DNA of 39,311 nt from Treponema sp. UBA4307 (GCA_002394685.1 DGUP01000019.1:1-39311), one strand, 5' to 3'. Counted from the first letter of the stretch, positions 7,805 through 17,372 are shown. The notes: generated by a model not told the origin, from the sequence alone. Numbers and translations: made by a program.

Positions 7805-9346
7805 TTATAAGAGTACAATCTTGTACCCGAAAACATTTTCAAATAAGTCTCCCTTTTCCTGAATTGCCAGTTGCTCCAGGTTAAGCTGAGCGTGGGAGTT
7901 TGTTCTGATTGTTAAAGTGTCTCTTTCGATTTTAGCCGTCAGTTTCTGAAATTTCTGCTGATGGCTGCGGTCCAGTGCATCTGCGAGACGTAAAATGGCT
8001 GACAGTTTCAGAATGCACATTCTGTTAGGCCGGGGCATAAGGTGAACTTCCGGATCTTCCTGAGGCTGAAGAGAAGAGCGGTGGAATTTTGCAATTGCTC
8101 CTACAATCCGCAGATCGTCGTGGGTAAGTCCAAATATTTCCGAATGTTCAATAATATATTTTGAATGAAGATTGTGGTCTTTTGCCCGGATCAACATTCC
8201 AATATCGTGAAGGACAGCACTTACTTCAAGAAGCAGCCGGGTGTGGGTATCTCCGTCTACTTCTTCAATGAGGGAATCGTAAATTTTTAAACTCAGCTGG
8301 CTTACGTACTGGGCGTGCCTTTCGTCTCCCTGGTATTTTCTGAGAAGAGTGTAGGCGCTTGTAATAATCTGTTCATTGAATTCACTTCGCAGATTAGGGT
8401 TGTCATCGCTCATCTGACTGAGAATGACCCCTTCCCGGAGACTTGTGTCCGGTACAATGATGGATTTTACATCTGTAAGGGCAATAAACTTCTGATATGT
8501 TAAAAGAGAAATCTGGAAAGTCTGGGCATCATTGTGGGAAAGCTTAAAGTGAGCAATACATTCTTCAACGGTATAGCGCTGAACTTCTTCCACAAGTTTT
8601 TCAAAATCCTTACGGTCAATTTCCCAGAGGAATGGAGAAATAGGCTTTCCGGTAAAAAGAGCCGCAATCTTCAAATCTCCACCTACTGCAATAAACTGAT
8701 GAACATCATGAAGGTTCATTTCAGTTTTCAGTGAACGCTTGGTGGTCTGAATGTATTCTTCAACATACTGCCTTAAATCCTGGTCTGACCCAAAGACAGT
8801 ACGGATTTTTTCATCAATGAGGATTGTTCCCAGCCGCATGGAGTGGGCGCCGACCATATGGCCTTTTTCCATGAGCATAATTTCTGTTGAGCCGCCTGTA
8901 ATTTCAAGGATGATTGAGTTTCTTTCCTGGATTAAAAGGCTTCCGTCTTTCAAACATTCCCTTACGGCAACATACATAAGACGGTTTTCTTCAATGCCGT
9001 CAATTACTCTTACGGTAAAACCTGTTTTTACTTTTACCCGGTCTACAAAAGGGTCACGGTTATTTGCTTCACGAACAGCACTTGTACCTATAACCGTAGT
9101 CTCTTCTTTTGAAATTCCCCAGGCCGCAATCTGCTCACCAAAACGGTTAAGAATATTTAAACATGAAAGTAAAGTTTCCCTGCTGATGGAACCGGTGGTG
9201 AATACATCCCTTCCGATTCCTGCAGGTACTTCACTGCGGTCAAGAATATTTCTCTTTTTTTCGTATGAATTTGTTTCAATGATTTCGGCTACAAGAAGGC
9301 GAATTCCCGTAGAGCCGATTTCAATTACAGCCTGGGGCTTCTGCAT
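7805..9346 (-). CDS. ppx: Ppx/GppA family exopolyphosphatase with C-terminal HD domain
   Basis: This is a 513-residue protein of the actin-like (ASKHA) fold. The first phosphate-binding loop is at 8-18 (IEIGSTGIRLL) and the second at about 148-156 (EITGGSTEI). The C-terminal part has an HD motif at H380-D381 (VLHDIGMLI) and a further His at 394. Family members hydrolyse terminal phosphates of polyphosphate and/or the 5'-phosphate of pppGpp. The pairing with ppk favours the polyphosphate role, though a GppA activity cannot be excluded. A strong AAGGAGG lies just before the ATG. It is 48 nt from the upstream glycosidase gene. Confidence 0.92.
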   Translation of the reverse strand: MQKPQAVIEIGSTGIRLLVAEIIETNSYEKKRNILDRSEVPAGIGRDVFTTGSISRETLLSCLNILNRFGEQIAAWGISKEETTVIGTSAVREANNRDPFVDRVKVKTGFTVRVIDGIEENRLMYVAVRECLKDGSLLIQERNSIILEITGGSTEIMLMEKGHMVGAHSMRLGTILIDEKIRTVFGSDQDLRQYVEEYIQTTKRSLKTEMNLHDVHQFIAVGGDLKIAALFTGKPISPFLWEIDRKDFEKLVEEVQRYTVEECIAHFKLSHNDAQTFQISLLTYQKFIALTDVKSIIVPDTSLREGVILSQMSDDNPNLRSEFNEQIITSAYTLLRKYQGDERHAQYVSQLSLKIYDSLIEEVDGDTHTRLLLEVSAVLHDIGMLIRAKDHNLHSKYIIEHSEIFGLTHDDLRIVGAIAKFHRSSLQPQEDPEVHLMPRPNRMCILKLSAILRLADALDRSHQQKFQKLTAKIERDTLTIRTNSHAQLNLEQLAIQEKGDLFENVFGYKIVLL

Positions 9347-9394
9347 ATTTCCTCCTTGCAGTCTGTCTGGACGTTACAGAAATTGCTCTTTTAA

Positions 9395-10825
9395 TTAAAG
9401 CTTTTCTATAAGCATTGAACACTTTCCCGAAGGAATTGGCAGTGTCTTTTTCTTCTGGTCAAGAATATTGATGGTGAAATAGTAAAGTTTTTCACTTTCC
9501 ATCTGAATTTCCCATCCACGCTGACTTTTATTGCTGAGAATTGTAATTAAGTTGCGTTTAAGTGACAGCTTTTCAATTCCCATGATTTCCAGGTTCGGAA
9601 TAATCCAGTCAACGGTTTTTCTAGGAAGACTGATGTTTAATCCGATCACGTTTTCAATCATCAGCGTGATTGTAGAAAGTCCTATGTAGTGAAGGAAACG
9701 CTTTCTTGGGAAGTCCGGCAGTCCGCGAAGAGTAGCAGGACCTTCTTTTCCAGGAAGGTAAGCTTCAAAGAAATCACCCTTAAGCTTTTTGTCCAGAGGA
9801 TAAAGAGCTTCAAGTATAAAGTAGAGGTGACGGATTGTGCATTCACGGGCAAAATTGTAGCGCTGATATTTTTCCAGACCCTTAATAACCATAAAGTTGA
9901 AGGTTGGGAAAACAGACCCCTTGAATCCTTCTCCAGACTCTCTGAAATCAGGACTGTCTGCACTTAATGAAGGGAATGGATGCTCAGTACCGAATGTTGC
10001 AGGATTGTTCAGATGAGCAATAAGGATTTCTGCACGGTCAGCGTTTGGAAGTTCTGCGAGAAGCGGCCAGAAACCGGCGATTGTTTTCTGAGGCAGTCTC
10101 TGTTCGTTTTTATCCAGATCATGGTAGAAACCGGTTTCGCTGTCCCACATAAGACCGTTAATTCTTGTCTTAAGGCTGAAGTACATTTTTTTGTACTGGA
10201 AGCTGAGATCCTTGTCGTTAATAATATCACCTAATGCAGACATATGGGCTGCGTTAATTGCCATACAGCAGTTAAAGTCAATCGGATAGTAAGTGCCTTT
10301 ACGTGGTGCATTGAACATTGTTGAAGCTTCAAATGGAGCGGCATAAAGACCGTTTTCCTTTTTGAAAGTATCATCAATCCACTTCATGTAATTCTGAAGA
10401 ATTGGCATTACTTCCTTGATGCGGCGTTTATTTGCACTTTTGTGGTAAAGGTTGAATTCAGCCCATGCGAAAAGAGGCAGTCCTACGCCTTCAGGATTAG
10501 ATTTATCTACAATCGGTTTATTTGTTTCAGTATCGTACTTCCAGCGGATTGCACCATTTGCTTCCTGTCTCTTGTAGAAATAGTCAATGTTTGCATTTGC
10601 TGAATAGTTTCTGTTTGAGTAAACTAAAAAGAATGAAGAGAAAATTGATTCGTTCTGATCCAGAATAAATTTTCCCTTTGATGGATAAATAAAATAACCG
10701 TCCGGGTCGTTCTCTCCTGTCTCCGGGTTGATCCAGAATTCTGAAAGCCAGTTCCATGTTTTGTCATATATGTCAACAAAATCCTGGTCGTAAAAGTGGA
10801 TTTTCGGAAAATCGTGTTTATTCAC
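9395..10825 (-). CDS. Glycoside hydrolase of the trehalase/GH63/MGH1-like (alpha/alpha)6 barrel type
   Basis: This 476-residue protein has no signal peptide and is presumably cytoplasmic. Recognisable features are LDQNESIFSSFF near 55, QEANGAIRWKYDTETN near 90, the LYAAPFEASTMFNAPRKGTYYPID stretch near 160-185, WDSETGFYHDLD near 230 and a late acidic segment EAYLPGKEG. Those features resemble GH37/GH63 trehalases, glucosidases and mannosylglycerate hydrolases, but the substrate cannot be named. The start is a GTG at 10823-10825, chosen because AGGAG sits 5 nt upstream. It leads the minus-strand group ahead of ppx and ppk. Its promoter region has a perfect inverted repeat across the predicted transcription start. 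Confidence 0.8.
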   Translation of the reverse strand: MNKHDFPKIHFYDQDFVDIYDKTWNWLSEFWINPETGENDPDGYFIYPSKGKFILDQNESIFSSFFLVYSNRNYSANANIDYFYKRQEANGAIRWKYDTETNKPIVDKSNPEGVGLPLFAWAEFNLYHKSANKRRIKEVMPILQNYMKWIDDTFKKENGLYAAPFEASTMFNAPRKGTYYPIDFNCCMAINAAHMSALGDIINDKDLSFQYKKMYFSLKTRINGLMWDSETGFYHDLDKNEQRLPQKTIAGFWPLLAELPNADRAEILIAHLNNPATFGTEHPFPSLSADSPDFRESGEGFKGSVFPTFNFMVIKGLEKYQRYNFARECTIRHLYFILEALYPLDKKLKGDFFEAYLPGKEGPATLRGLPDFPRKRFLHYIGLSTITLMIENVIGLNISLPRKTVDWIIPNLEIMGIEKLSLKRNLITILSNKSQRGWEIQMESEKLYYFTINILDQKKKTLPIPSGKCSMLIEKL

Positions 10826-10877
10826 AGTAACTCCTAGAAATTAAGACAAATCAAATTTCTTTATTAACCTACATAAA

Positions 10878-10908
10878 AATCGAAAAGTCGATTCGATTTG
10901 TCATTATA
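10878..10908 (-). promoter_or_regulatory. Predicted -10 and overlapping inverted-repeat operator of the glycosidase gene
   Basis: On the minus strand a consensus TATAAT lies at 10903-10908. The -35 (TACCTA, 10926-10931) is poor. The perfect inverted repeat AATCGAA-N7-TTCGATT at 10878-10898 spans the predicted start of transcription near 10896. It could be a repressor site or a 5' mRNA hairpin. Confidence 0.45.
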
Positions 10909-10990
10909 TCATAAAAAAGGAAAAATAGGTATGAAATGGGGAAAAATTTTTTGAAAATCTCCCCGTTTATTGCGTTATTTTGCAAAAAAT

Positions 10991-11016
10991 AGGCGCATTT
11001 TTATATTTCTGCGCCT
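10991..11016. terminator. Intrinsic terminator after the anchored hypothetical gene
   Basis: AGGCGCA at 10991-10997 pairs perfectly with TGCGCCT at 11010-11016. On the minus strand the stem is followed by a T-rich tract (ATTTTTTG), and on the plus strand by TTTTT. It therefore stops transcripts from the minus-strand gene ending at 11023 and separates it from the glycosidase gene. Confidence 0.75.
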
Positions 11017-11022
11017 TTTTTA

Positions 11023-12831
11023 TTACAAGTCAGCGTAATCTGTAACATTTACAGGGGTATCTGCTGTTACAAAAGTGTTTGTAGGGTCGCAGAAAAGACG
11101 GATAAGTTCCACATTTGAGCGGTGCCTTGATTTTAACATGAGCACTTTATTTGCTGCCCTGTAAATATATCCGCTGGAATTGTAAGCTTCAAACCTTGGG
11201 TCTGAACGGAACATTACGCTTTGAATTTCAATCTGGGCGTGGAAATCCGGTACCCCCTGAATGTAAAGATAGTGGCTGTAGTTCAGAGGGAACTTAATGT
11301 TTACATTTGCAGTTCCGCTTCCTTCCTTTGAATAACTGATGCTTTCTGCACAGGTCCAGGCCCAGACTGCTTCACTTCCGTAGTATCCCAGGATTTCTAC
11401 ATGAGGGAAGTAGTAGTTGTCTGTTACTACAACCGGATAAAGTTCTGAAAGAACAGGCAGCTCTATTTCTTCATTACTGTCTGCTTTTGCTTTGATGGCA
11501 CGGTTTACAAAAAGACGGCCTGCTTCTTTGTAGTCGCTTCTTCCATCCTTCTGACCCAGGGCGATAAGGGCCTGCCCCAGTTCAATTTCTTCAATAAATG
11601 ATAAATCTGCCTTAAAGTTGAAACTTCCATCCTCAAGGGTACAAAGGTTTTCCAGCATTTCAATACAGAAGTTGACCGGTTTTTCCAGCAGAGAAGCCAG
11701 AATTATGTCTTTTTTGTACAATTCGGTGTAAGTCCAGATAATACCTGCTGCCTGGTGCGGGGTAGGTTCAAAAATTCCTGCTTCCAGCATCTGCTTAGGG
11801 AATGACAAAAGCTGAATTGTCTTTTCCTTCCACTTTTCCCTTAAAAGATAGTCCGGAATATTGTGAACTGTAAAAATATCTGCGTTAGTTGTGCTCAAGG
11901 CTGCATTTGCCCTGCTTTCTGAAGATTCATTTTCTACGGACAGGCTTCTGTAATTGTCTGCCAGGTTACCAAAGAATGGTGAAGTGTAGTAAGTTCTCCG
12001 GCTACCTCTTTTGTAAGAATCAGGAATTGCAGAAATTGCTTCGTTAAATCTTCCTGCAGATGAAAGTTCTGCGATATATGCGGCCACGGCTCCTTCCGTA
12101 AGGACATCGTAATTCTTTGCAGCAAGGGCCTGGTTTACGGCTGTAACTAATTTTCCCCTGAGAGCTTTAATATTGTTGTCATAGAGATTTTCGTCAGCGT
12201 CTTCCTGACCTGCAAGCTGGTCAAAGGTAAAGCGTTTTGCCGGATCGTAAGGGGCAAAAGTAGCCATTCCTTCTGAACCGGACATAGTGATTGTGTTCAG
12301 GTTTACTTCAGAAGAAATGATTGCCATCTTGTAGGCTTTGTGATTTACCACTACTCTGTTTGCGGCCTGAGAGTCCAGTTTTACGGACTTGTCGGTTGTA
12401 TAAGTCAGGAGCAGCTGGTCGTTTCCTTTTGCAGGAATTGAGTTGATGTAAAGACTTGCATCTTCGCTGTAATCGGAAAGGGAAAAACAGAGAACTGAGC
12501 CGTCTGAAAAGTTAAAAAGAACGGAAAGATTGTTTGGTTCTGAAAAAGATACCAGTTTCAAATCTTCGTACCTTCTGCTGTAGGAAGAGTAGGCTTTTAC
12601 GGGATTTTCACTGTCCCCTGTAAAAGTGATGCCCTTGTATGAGATTCTGAACTGATTCTTCAGTACCAGCTCCTCGTTTTCGTCTTCGGTCTGGGCTAAA
12701 GAGATGTGCATTCCGCCAATATTCTTTGAAATAACGGATTCGCTCTTAAATTGTAAAATAAAAATGCCGACAATAAGAACGGCGTAAAGGACTGTGAGTC
12801 CGATGATTTTTCTTACAGGATGTTTGCGCAT
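11023..12831 (-). CDS. Membrane-anchored exported protein of unknown function
   Basis: I do not recognise this protein. From the ATG at 12829-12831 it is 602 residues: MRKHPVRK, then one hydrophobic segment at about 9-28, then a long hydrophilic part expected outside the cytoplasmic membrane. No cysteine lipobox is visible. The first ~240 residues look beta-rich, and the middle part is more helical (for example HQAAGIIWTYTELYKKDIILASLLEKP). A TTG seven codons upstream is a formal alternative start, but a promoter (TTGAAA-N17-TATATT) places the transcription start on the ATG itself, so I prefer the ATG. No Shine-Dalgarno sequence is present. It has its own terminator and diverges from the TPR lipoprotein gene, with 60 bp between them. 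Confidence 0.75.
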   Translation of the reverse strand: MRKHPVRKIIGLTVLYAVLIVGIFILQFKSESVISKNIGGMHISLAQTEDENEELVLKNQFRISYKGITFTGDSENPVKAYSSYSRRYEDLKLVSFSEPNNLSVLFNFSDGSVLCFSLSDYSEDASLYINSIPAKGNDQLLLTYTTDKSVKLDSQAANRVVVNHKAYKMAIISSEVNLNTITMSGSEGMATFAPYDPAKRFTFDQLAGQEDADENLYDNNIKALRGKLVTAVNQALAAKNYDVLTEGAVAAYIAELSSAGRFNEAISAIPDSYKRGSRRTYYTSPFFGNLADNYRSLSVENESSESRANAALSTTNADIFTVHNIPDYLLREKWKEKTIQLLSFPKQMLEAGIFEPTPHQAAGIIWTYTELYKKDIILASLLEKPVNFCIEMLENLCTLEDGSFNFKADLSFIEEIELGQALIALGQKDGRSDYKEAGRLFVNRAIKAKADSNEEIELPVLSELYPVVVTDNYYFPHVEILGYYGSEAVWAWTCAESISYSKEGSGTANVNIKFPLNYSHYLYIQGVPDFHAQIEIQSVMFRSDPRFEAYNSSGYIYRAANKVLMLKSRHRSNVELIRLFCDPTNTFVTADTPVNVTDYADL

Positions 12832-12837
12832 GTGAAA

Positions 12838-12866
12838 AATATATACGTTCAATTTACAAATTTCAA
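12838..12866 (-). promoter_or_regulatory. Predicted promoter giving a leaderless mRNA
   Basis: Minus strand: TTGAAA (12861-12866), 17-nt spacer, TATATT (12838-12843), then only 6 nt before the ATG at 12831. The predicted start of transcription coincides with the start codon. Confidence 0.5.
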
Positions 12867-12891
12867 TTGAATATGTTATTTGAGGGGAAAT

Positions 12892-14505
12892 ATGAAAAAA
12901 ATTTCTAGAACAGTTTGTTGTACTGCCCTTATTGCAGTAACTTTATCTCTTACTTCCTGTGCTTCCAATAAAGTGACAGATTTTTTTGGAAATGTATTTA
13001 ATAAGAATGAGGAAGCTCCTGAAGAGCAGGTTCCTGTTGAAGAAGATAAAGATTCTTCTCCGGAAACTGATTCAGCTTCTTCAAATACAGATTCTGCCAC
13101 CCAGGACAAGGCTCAGGATCAGAAAAAGACTGATTCTTCAGAAGAAAAGCCTTCTTCCGGCAAAAAAACTGATTCCCGCAAGGACAATAAAAACAACAAA
13201 TCTGATAAAGATAAAGAGCTGGAAACCTTTGACAAAAGCACTTTTATCCAGCAGCTGGGAGAAGAACTGGATGAACGTCCGGTTGTAGAAGTGCTTCCTC
13301 TTTTTGATAAAGTTCCTCCGGAATTTGCAAACGATTACGATATCCGCTATCTGAAGGGGGCACTTTATTTCAGCGCAGGAAAATACACTGAAGCAAAGGC
13401 TATTTGTGACCAGCTTCTTGCTGAATATCCAAAAGACGAATATGTTCTTGAACTTTCAATAGAAATCGCCAGCGCTCTTGGGGACAGGTCTGCAAAAAAA
13501 TCTGCCGTAGACAAACTTCTTGCAGGTGATCCGAATAATGAAGCAGCAAATGTTACTCTGGCAAATGAATATGTTTACCTCAAAAAGTATAAAACAGCCC
13601 AGACTTACTTTAAGAAGGCCCTTGTTTCCAATCCGGAAAGTGAAGATGCCCTTTTTGGTATGGGGCAGACTTCCTACTATCTTGAAAAGGATGATGAAGC
13701 AAAAGTCTGGCTTGAAAAACTCCTTAAAGTAAATCCTGACAATGCAATGGCTTATCTTTATCTGGGAAAACTTGCCGGTGCAGACAACAAATATAAAGTT
13801 GCTTCTGACAATGCGGCTATGGCAATTAAACTGGATTCTGGTAATTACGATGCCTGGATGGATTACGGTACTTTTGAGCGTTATCTGGGACATTATGAAA
13901 ATGCAGAAAAAGCATGGACTCAGGCAATTAAAATCAATCCAAATTACTTCCTTGCCTACGCTTACAGGGCTGGACTTTATGATGAAACTGACCGTTTTGC
14001 AGAGGCATTAAAGGATTATTCTTCTGTAGTGGCACTTAACCCGGACTACTACTATGCTTACGAAAGTATAGGTGTGCTTGCCATTCACGAAAAGGATTAT
14101 ACAAAAGCCCGCCTTGCCTTTACAAAGTGTTATGAAAGAAATAAGGAAAATGTTTCATATCCGCTTTTAATCACCTACTGTTACTACATGGAAGGAAATG
14201 CTGTTCAGGCCAGAACTTTCTCTGATTCTGTATTGAGAAAGATGGACCGCAGCACAATTGAATATTCCATGCTGAGGGTTTACCACGATAAAGCAGGAGA
14301 AATGCCTCTTCCTCAGAAAATTGCTGCCATTGAAAATCCTACCACAAAGGGAAAAATGTACTTTTATCTGGGCCTTTTTTATGATATGTTCGGTGGAATA
14401 GAATACGCCAGGGAATATTACGGAAAGGTTGTAAAAATGAGCAGCCCGATGTTCTTTGAATACCGCCTGGCAGAATGGGGAATGGAAATAAAAACAGATG
14501 AGTGA
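12892..14505 (+). CDS. TPR-repeat lipoprotein
   Basis: This is a 537-residue protein. Its signal sequence MKKISRTVCCTALIAVTLSL ends in a lipobox LTSC with the lipidated cysteine at residue 23, so it should be membrane-attached and periplasm-facing. Residues about 30-115 form a low-complexity acidic/Ser/Lys linker. The rest is a run of tetratricopeptide repeats (for example NPESEDALFGMGQTSYYLEKDDEAKVWLEKLLKVNPD), a fold that binds proteins. The start is the ATG at 12892 behind GAGGGGAAAT. A TTG four codons upstream is inside the Shine-Dalgarno region and is rejected. The stop overlaps the next gene by 8 nt. The specific partner is unknown. Confidence 0.88.
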   Translation: MKKISRTVCCTALIAVTLSLTSCASNKVTDFFGNVFNKNEEAPEEQVPVEEDKDSSPETDSASSNTDSATQDKAQDQKKTDSSEEKPSSGKKTDSRKDNKNNKSDKDKELETFDKSTFIQQLGEELDERPVVEVLPLFDKVPPEFANDYDIRYLKGALYFSAGKYTEAKAICDQLLAEYPKDEYVLELSIEIASALGDRSAKKSAVDKLLAGDPNNEAANVTLANEYVYLKKYKTAQTYFKKALVSNPESEDALFGMGQTSYYLEKDDEAKVWLEKLLKVNPDNAMAYLYLGKLAGADNKYKVASDNAAMAIKLDSGNYDAWMDYGTFERYLGHYENAEKAWTQAIKINPNYFLAYAYRAGLYDETDRFAEALKDYSSVVALNPDYYYAYESIGVLAIHEKDYTKARLAFTKCYERNKENVSYPLLITYCYYMEGNAVQARTFSDSVLRKMDRSTIEYSMLRVYHDKAGEMPLPQKIAAIENPTTKGKMYFYLGLFYDMFGGIEYAREYYGKVVKMSSPMFFEYRLAEWGMEIKTDE

Positions 14506-15808
14506 TTCTAACAAAATGGAAAGCACCGGAGCTGAAAATACAGTTCCACAGAATACTTCTACTCAAAAGTACATGAAATTTGGAAACAGGGAGATAATTC
14601 TTGTTGGAACTGCCCACGTTTCTCAGGAAAGTATTGATGAAGTTACCACTGTAATTGAAAAAGAACGTCCTGAAAACGTTGCAATTGAGCTTGATGAAAA
14701 ACGCCTTGCAAATATGAAGGATCCTGAAGCCTGGCGCAAAATGGATATTATCAAGGTTTTGAAAAATAAACAGGGCTTTTTAATGATGGCCAATATTATT
14801 CTGGCCTCCTATCAGAAAAAAATGGGTAAGGCAGAAGGTGTGCAGCCGGGGGATGAAATGCTTGCCGCAATGAATAAGGCGGATGAGCTGGGAATTCCTC
14901 AGACAATGGTTGACCGTCAGATTGCAGTTACCCTCCGCAGGGCCTGGGCTATGAATGGTTTCTGGGGAAAGTGTAAGCTTCTTGCAGCCCTGATTTCTTC
15001 AGCATTTTCCAAAGAACAGGCTACTCCGGAAGAAATTGAGAACTTAAAGAAGGGCAGTGAAATGGACAGCATGATGAATGAACTGTCAGACTATCTGCCT
15101 AAGGTAAAGCAGGTTCTTATTGATGAAAGAGACCGCTATCTGGCCAGCAAAATCTGGGAAGCAAAGGGAAACAAGGTTCTTGCTGTATTAGGTGCAGGTC
15201 ATCTTCCCGGGGTTCAGGCTTATCTGGAAAAACTTGCCTCTGGTCAGGCAAAAAGTGATGTTTCGGATATTGATTTTGTTCCTCCAAAGAAAACTTTTGG
15301 AAAAATTGTATCCTGGCTTATACCAGTCCTTATTGTGCTTTTTATAATTGCAGGATTTATTTTCGGCGGTCAGAAAAAGGGCTGGGAAATGCTCAGTTCA
15401 TGGGTTTTGTGGAACGGTCTGCTGGCTGCAGTTGGTGCTCTTATAGCAGGCGGTCATCCTCTTGCAGTTCTGGTTTCTCTTGTGGGTGCGCCTTTTACAT
15501 CCCTCTGTCCTTTTGTGGGAATAGGTCTGGTTTCGGGAATAGTTCAGGCTGCTGTGGTTAAGCCGACGGTTGCTGATATGGAAAGTCTGTCTGAATCTTC
15601 AAACAGTCTGAAGGGTTTTTACAAAAACCGTATTCTCAGGGTTCTTTTAGTATTTATTCTGTCTTCCCTGGGGAGTACTGTAGGAACTTTTGTTGCGGGA
15701 GCATCTTTTGTTGCTGCAATTACTTCATTCTTTGACAAAATTGTGGAATGGGTTAAGGGAGTTTTCTTTACAGTGGGGGACTGGTTTAAGAATATTTTTT
15801 CAAAATGA
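14498..15808 (+). CDS. TraB/PrgY-family membrane protein
   Basis: This 436-residue protein begins inside the end of the lipoprotein gene (8-nt overlap), so the two are translationally coupled. The TraB core has GTAHVS at 37-42, the ELDEKR motif at 64-69 and a GAGHLPGV motif near 230. The C-terminal part holds several hydrophobic segments from about 268 to 420 (such as IVSWLIPVLIVLFIIAGFIFG and ILRVLLVFILSSLGSTVGTF). Families of this type include Enterococcus pheromone-shutdown proteins and membrane-attached putative metalloproteases related to Tiki. The conserved His and Glu residues are present, but activity is not established for this subgroup. Confidence 0.88.
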   Translation: MSDSNKMESTGAENTVPQNTSTQKYMKFGNREIILVGTAHVSQESIDEVTTVIEKERPENVAIELDEKRLANMKDPEAWRKMDIIKVLKNKQGFLMMANIILASYQKKMGKAEGVQPGDEMLAAMNKADELGIPQTMVDRQIAVTLRRAWAMNGFWGKCKLLAALISSAFSKEQATPEEIENLKKGSEMDSMMNELSDYLPKVKQVLIDERDRYLASKIWEAKGNKVLAVLGAGHLPGVQAYLEKLASGQAKSDVSDIDFVPPKKTFGKIVSWLIPVLIVLFIIAGFIFGGQKKGWEMLSSWVLWNGLLAAVGALIAGGHPLAVLVSLVGAPFTSLCPFVGIGLVSGIVQAAVVKPTVADMESLSESSNSLKGFYKNRILRVLLVFILSSLGSTVGTFVAGASFVAAITSFFDKIVEWVKGVFFTVGDWFKNIFSK

Positions 15809-15847
15809 TTTCAGCCCTTTCATAAGGTAAAAATCTTCAAAAAGAAG

Positions 15848-15884
15848 AAGGCTCCGGTGTGTAAATACTGGAGCCTTTTTTTTT
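15848..15884. terminator. Bidirectional terminator between traB-like gene and radA
   Basis: AAGGCTCC at 15848-15855 pairs with GGAGCCTT at 15870-15877, followed on the plus strand by a run of Ts to 15884. The opposite strand also has a T-rich tail (CTTCTTTTT). The T run overlaps the radA stop codon (15883-15885). Confidence 0.8.
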
Positions 15885-17241
15885 ATTTCTTGAACAGTTC
15901 TTTTACCATAGCTCCAATGCTTTCTACTGCAACGGCTCCTGAAATCTTTTCAGATACTATGGCTTTGTCAAATCCCAGTTCAACTGCGGCTTTAATTCTT
16001 TGCTTAAGCTTGGTTACGGGGCGGATTTCTCCTGCAAGTGACAGTTCTCCTACAATTACGGTTTTAGCCGGAAGGGGAATATCTGTTCTTGCGGAATAAA
16101 GGGCTGCGGCCAGTGCTCCGTCAATTGCGCTTTCGGTTAAGCGCATTCCTCCTGCTACATTTATGTAAATGTCCTGGTCACTAAAGCGGATTCCTCCCCG
16201 TTTTTCCAGAACAGCTGCCACTCTGCTTACACGGGCTGAATCAACCTTGTCAGAATAAACTCTGTTCAGGGAAGCTTTTGCCGGAACTGTAAGAGCCTGT
16301 ATTTCAACAACAAAGACCCTTGATCCTTCAAATACCGGAACATAGGAAACCCCCGCCGGAATTGTGCCCTCCCGTCTTGTAAGGAAAAGTGCACTTGGAT
16401 CTTTTACGGCTTTTAATCCATCTGAATCCATCTGGAAAATACCCAGTTCGTCCACTGAGCCAAAACGGTTTTTCATGGCCCGCAAAAATCTGACTTCATC
16501 ATTATTTCTTTCAAAGGAAATAACCGTGTCTACCATATGTTCAAGGCTTTTTGGTCCCGCAATATTTCCGTCTTTTGTAACATGAGCCGTCATAAAGAGG
16601 ATGCTGTCCCTTTCTTTTACCCAGCCGATCAGTTCGTTTGCACAGTATTTGAGCTGGTTTACGGTTCCCGGAATGATTCCTGCTTCTACTGAATAAACAG
16701 TCTGAATGGAATCGATTATTACCATCCCCGGGTTAAGGGAATCCAGGGCGGAAAGTATGTCTTCAAGCCTGAGTGTACAGAGGATTTCCAGCTGATCTAC
16801 AGCAAGCCCCAGTCTTATTGCCCTTCCTTTAATCTGGGAAGCGGATTCTTCTCCTGAAACGTAAAGAATTCTGCTGCCAGGATTTTCCCTGAGCATATTT
16901 GCGGCGGTTTGAATTAAAAGCGTAGATTTACCGATTCCCGGCTCTCCTCCAATTAAAGTAGCGCTTCTTTTTGTAGCACCTCCGCCCAGTACCCGGTCAA
17001 ATTCCTTGTCTCCGGTAGAAATTCTTCCCTCATCCTGAATTTCTATCTGACTCATGGGAAGAGGCTTAATTCTCAGGGAAGTGCCGTCTGCCTTTAAAAG
17101 TGCGCTCCCGGCATTAGGATCATTTATGCATTCTTCCATGCTGTTCCATTCTCCGCACTGAGGACATCTGCCCAGCCAGGCCGGTTGTGTGTAGCCGCAG
17201 TTTGAACATTTGTAAACGATGGAAGCTTTTTTCTTAGCCAT
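15883..17241 (-). CDS. radA: DNA repair protein RadA
   Basis: This 452-residue protein is of normal family length. It has an N-terminal C4 zinc finger (C12, C15, C26, C29), Walker A GGEPGIGKST at 98-107, the RadA signature KNRFG at 257-261 and a C-terminal Lon-protease-like domain (TVIVGELSLAGEIRPVTKLKQR). RadA is a hexameric ATPase that drives branch migration in recombination with RecA. A GGAG precedes the ATG by a few nt. The gene is monocistronic as far as visible and diverges from the small-RNA/cysE region. Confidence 0.96.
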   Translation of the reverse strand: MAKKKASIVYKCSNCGYTQPAWLGRCPQCGEWNSMEECINDPNAGSALLKADGTSLRIKPLPMSQIEIQDEGRISTGDKEFDRVLGGGATKRSATLIGGEPGIGKSTLLIQTAANMLRENPGSRILYVSGEESASQIKGRAIRLGLAVDQLEILCTLRLEDILSALDSLNPGMVIIDSIQTVYSVEAGIIPGTVNQLKYCANELIGWVKERDSILFMTAHVTKDGNIAGPKSLEHMVDTVISFERNNDEVRFLRAMKNRFGSVDELGIFQMDSDGLKAVKDPSALFLTRREGTIPAGVSYVPVFEGSRVFVVEIQALTVPAKASLNRVYSDKVDSARVSRVAAVLEKRGGIRFSDQDIYINVAGGMRLTESAIDGALAAALYSARTDIPLPAKTVIVGELSLAGEIRPVTKLKQRIKAAVELGFDKAIVSEKISGAVAVESIGAMVKELFKK

Positions 17242-17337
17242 TAGTTTCTCCAGTTTAGTTGTTTTTAAAATAATATGAATTAATTAAACAAAAAATGCAA
17301 AGAAAAATAAAAGATTGATAAAAAATGTTGATAAGTG

Positions 17338-17366
17338 TTGACTAAACGTGTTGAAAGTTTTATATT
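17338..17366 (+). promoter_or_regulatory. Strong promoter of the putative small RNA
   Basis: TTGACT (17338-17343), 17-nt spacer, TATATT (17361-17366). Several A-tracts lie just upstream (17290-17325). The predicted transcription start is about 17373, right where a series of hairpins begins. Confidence 0.65.
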
Positions 17367-17372
17367 TAAATT

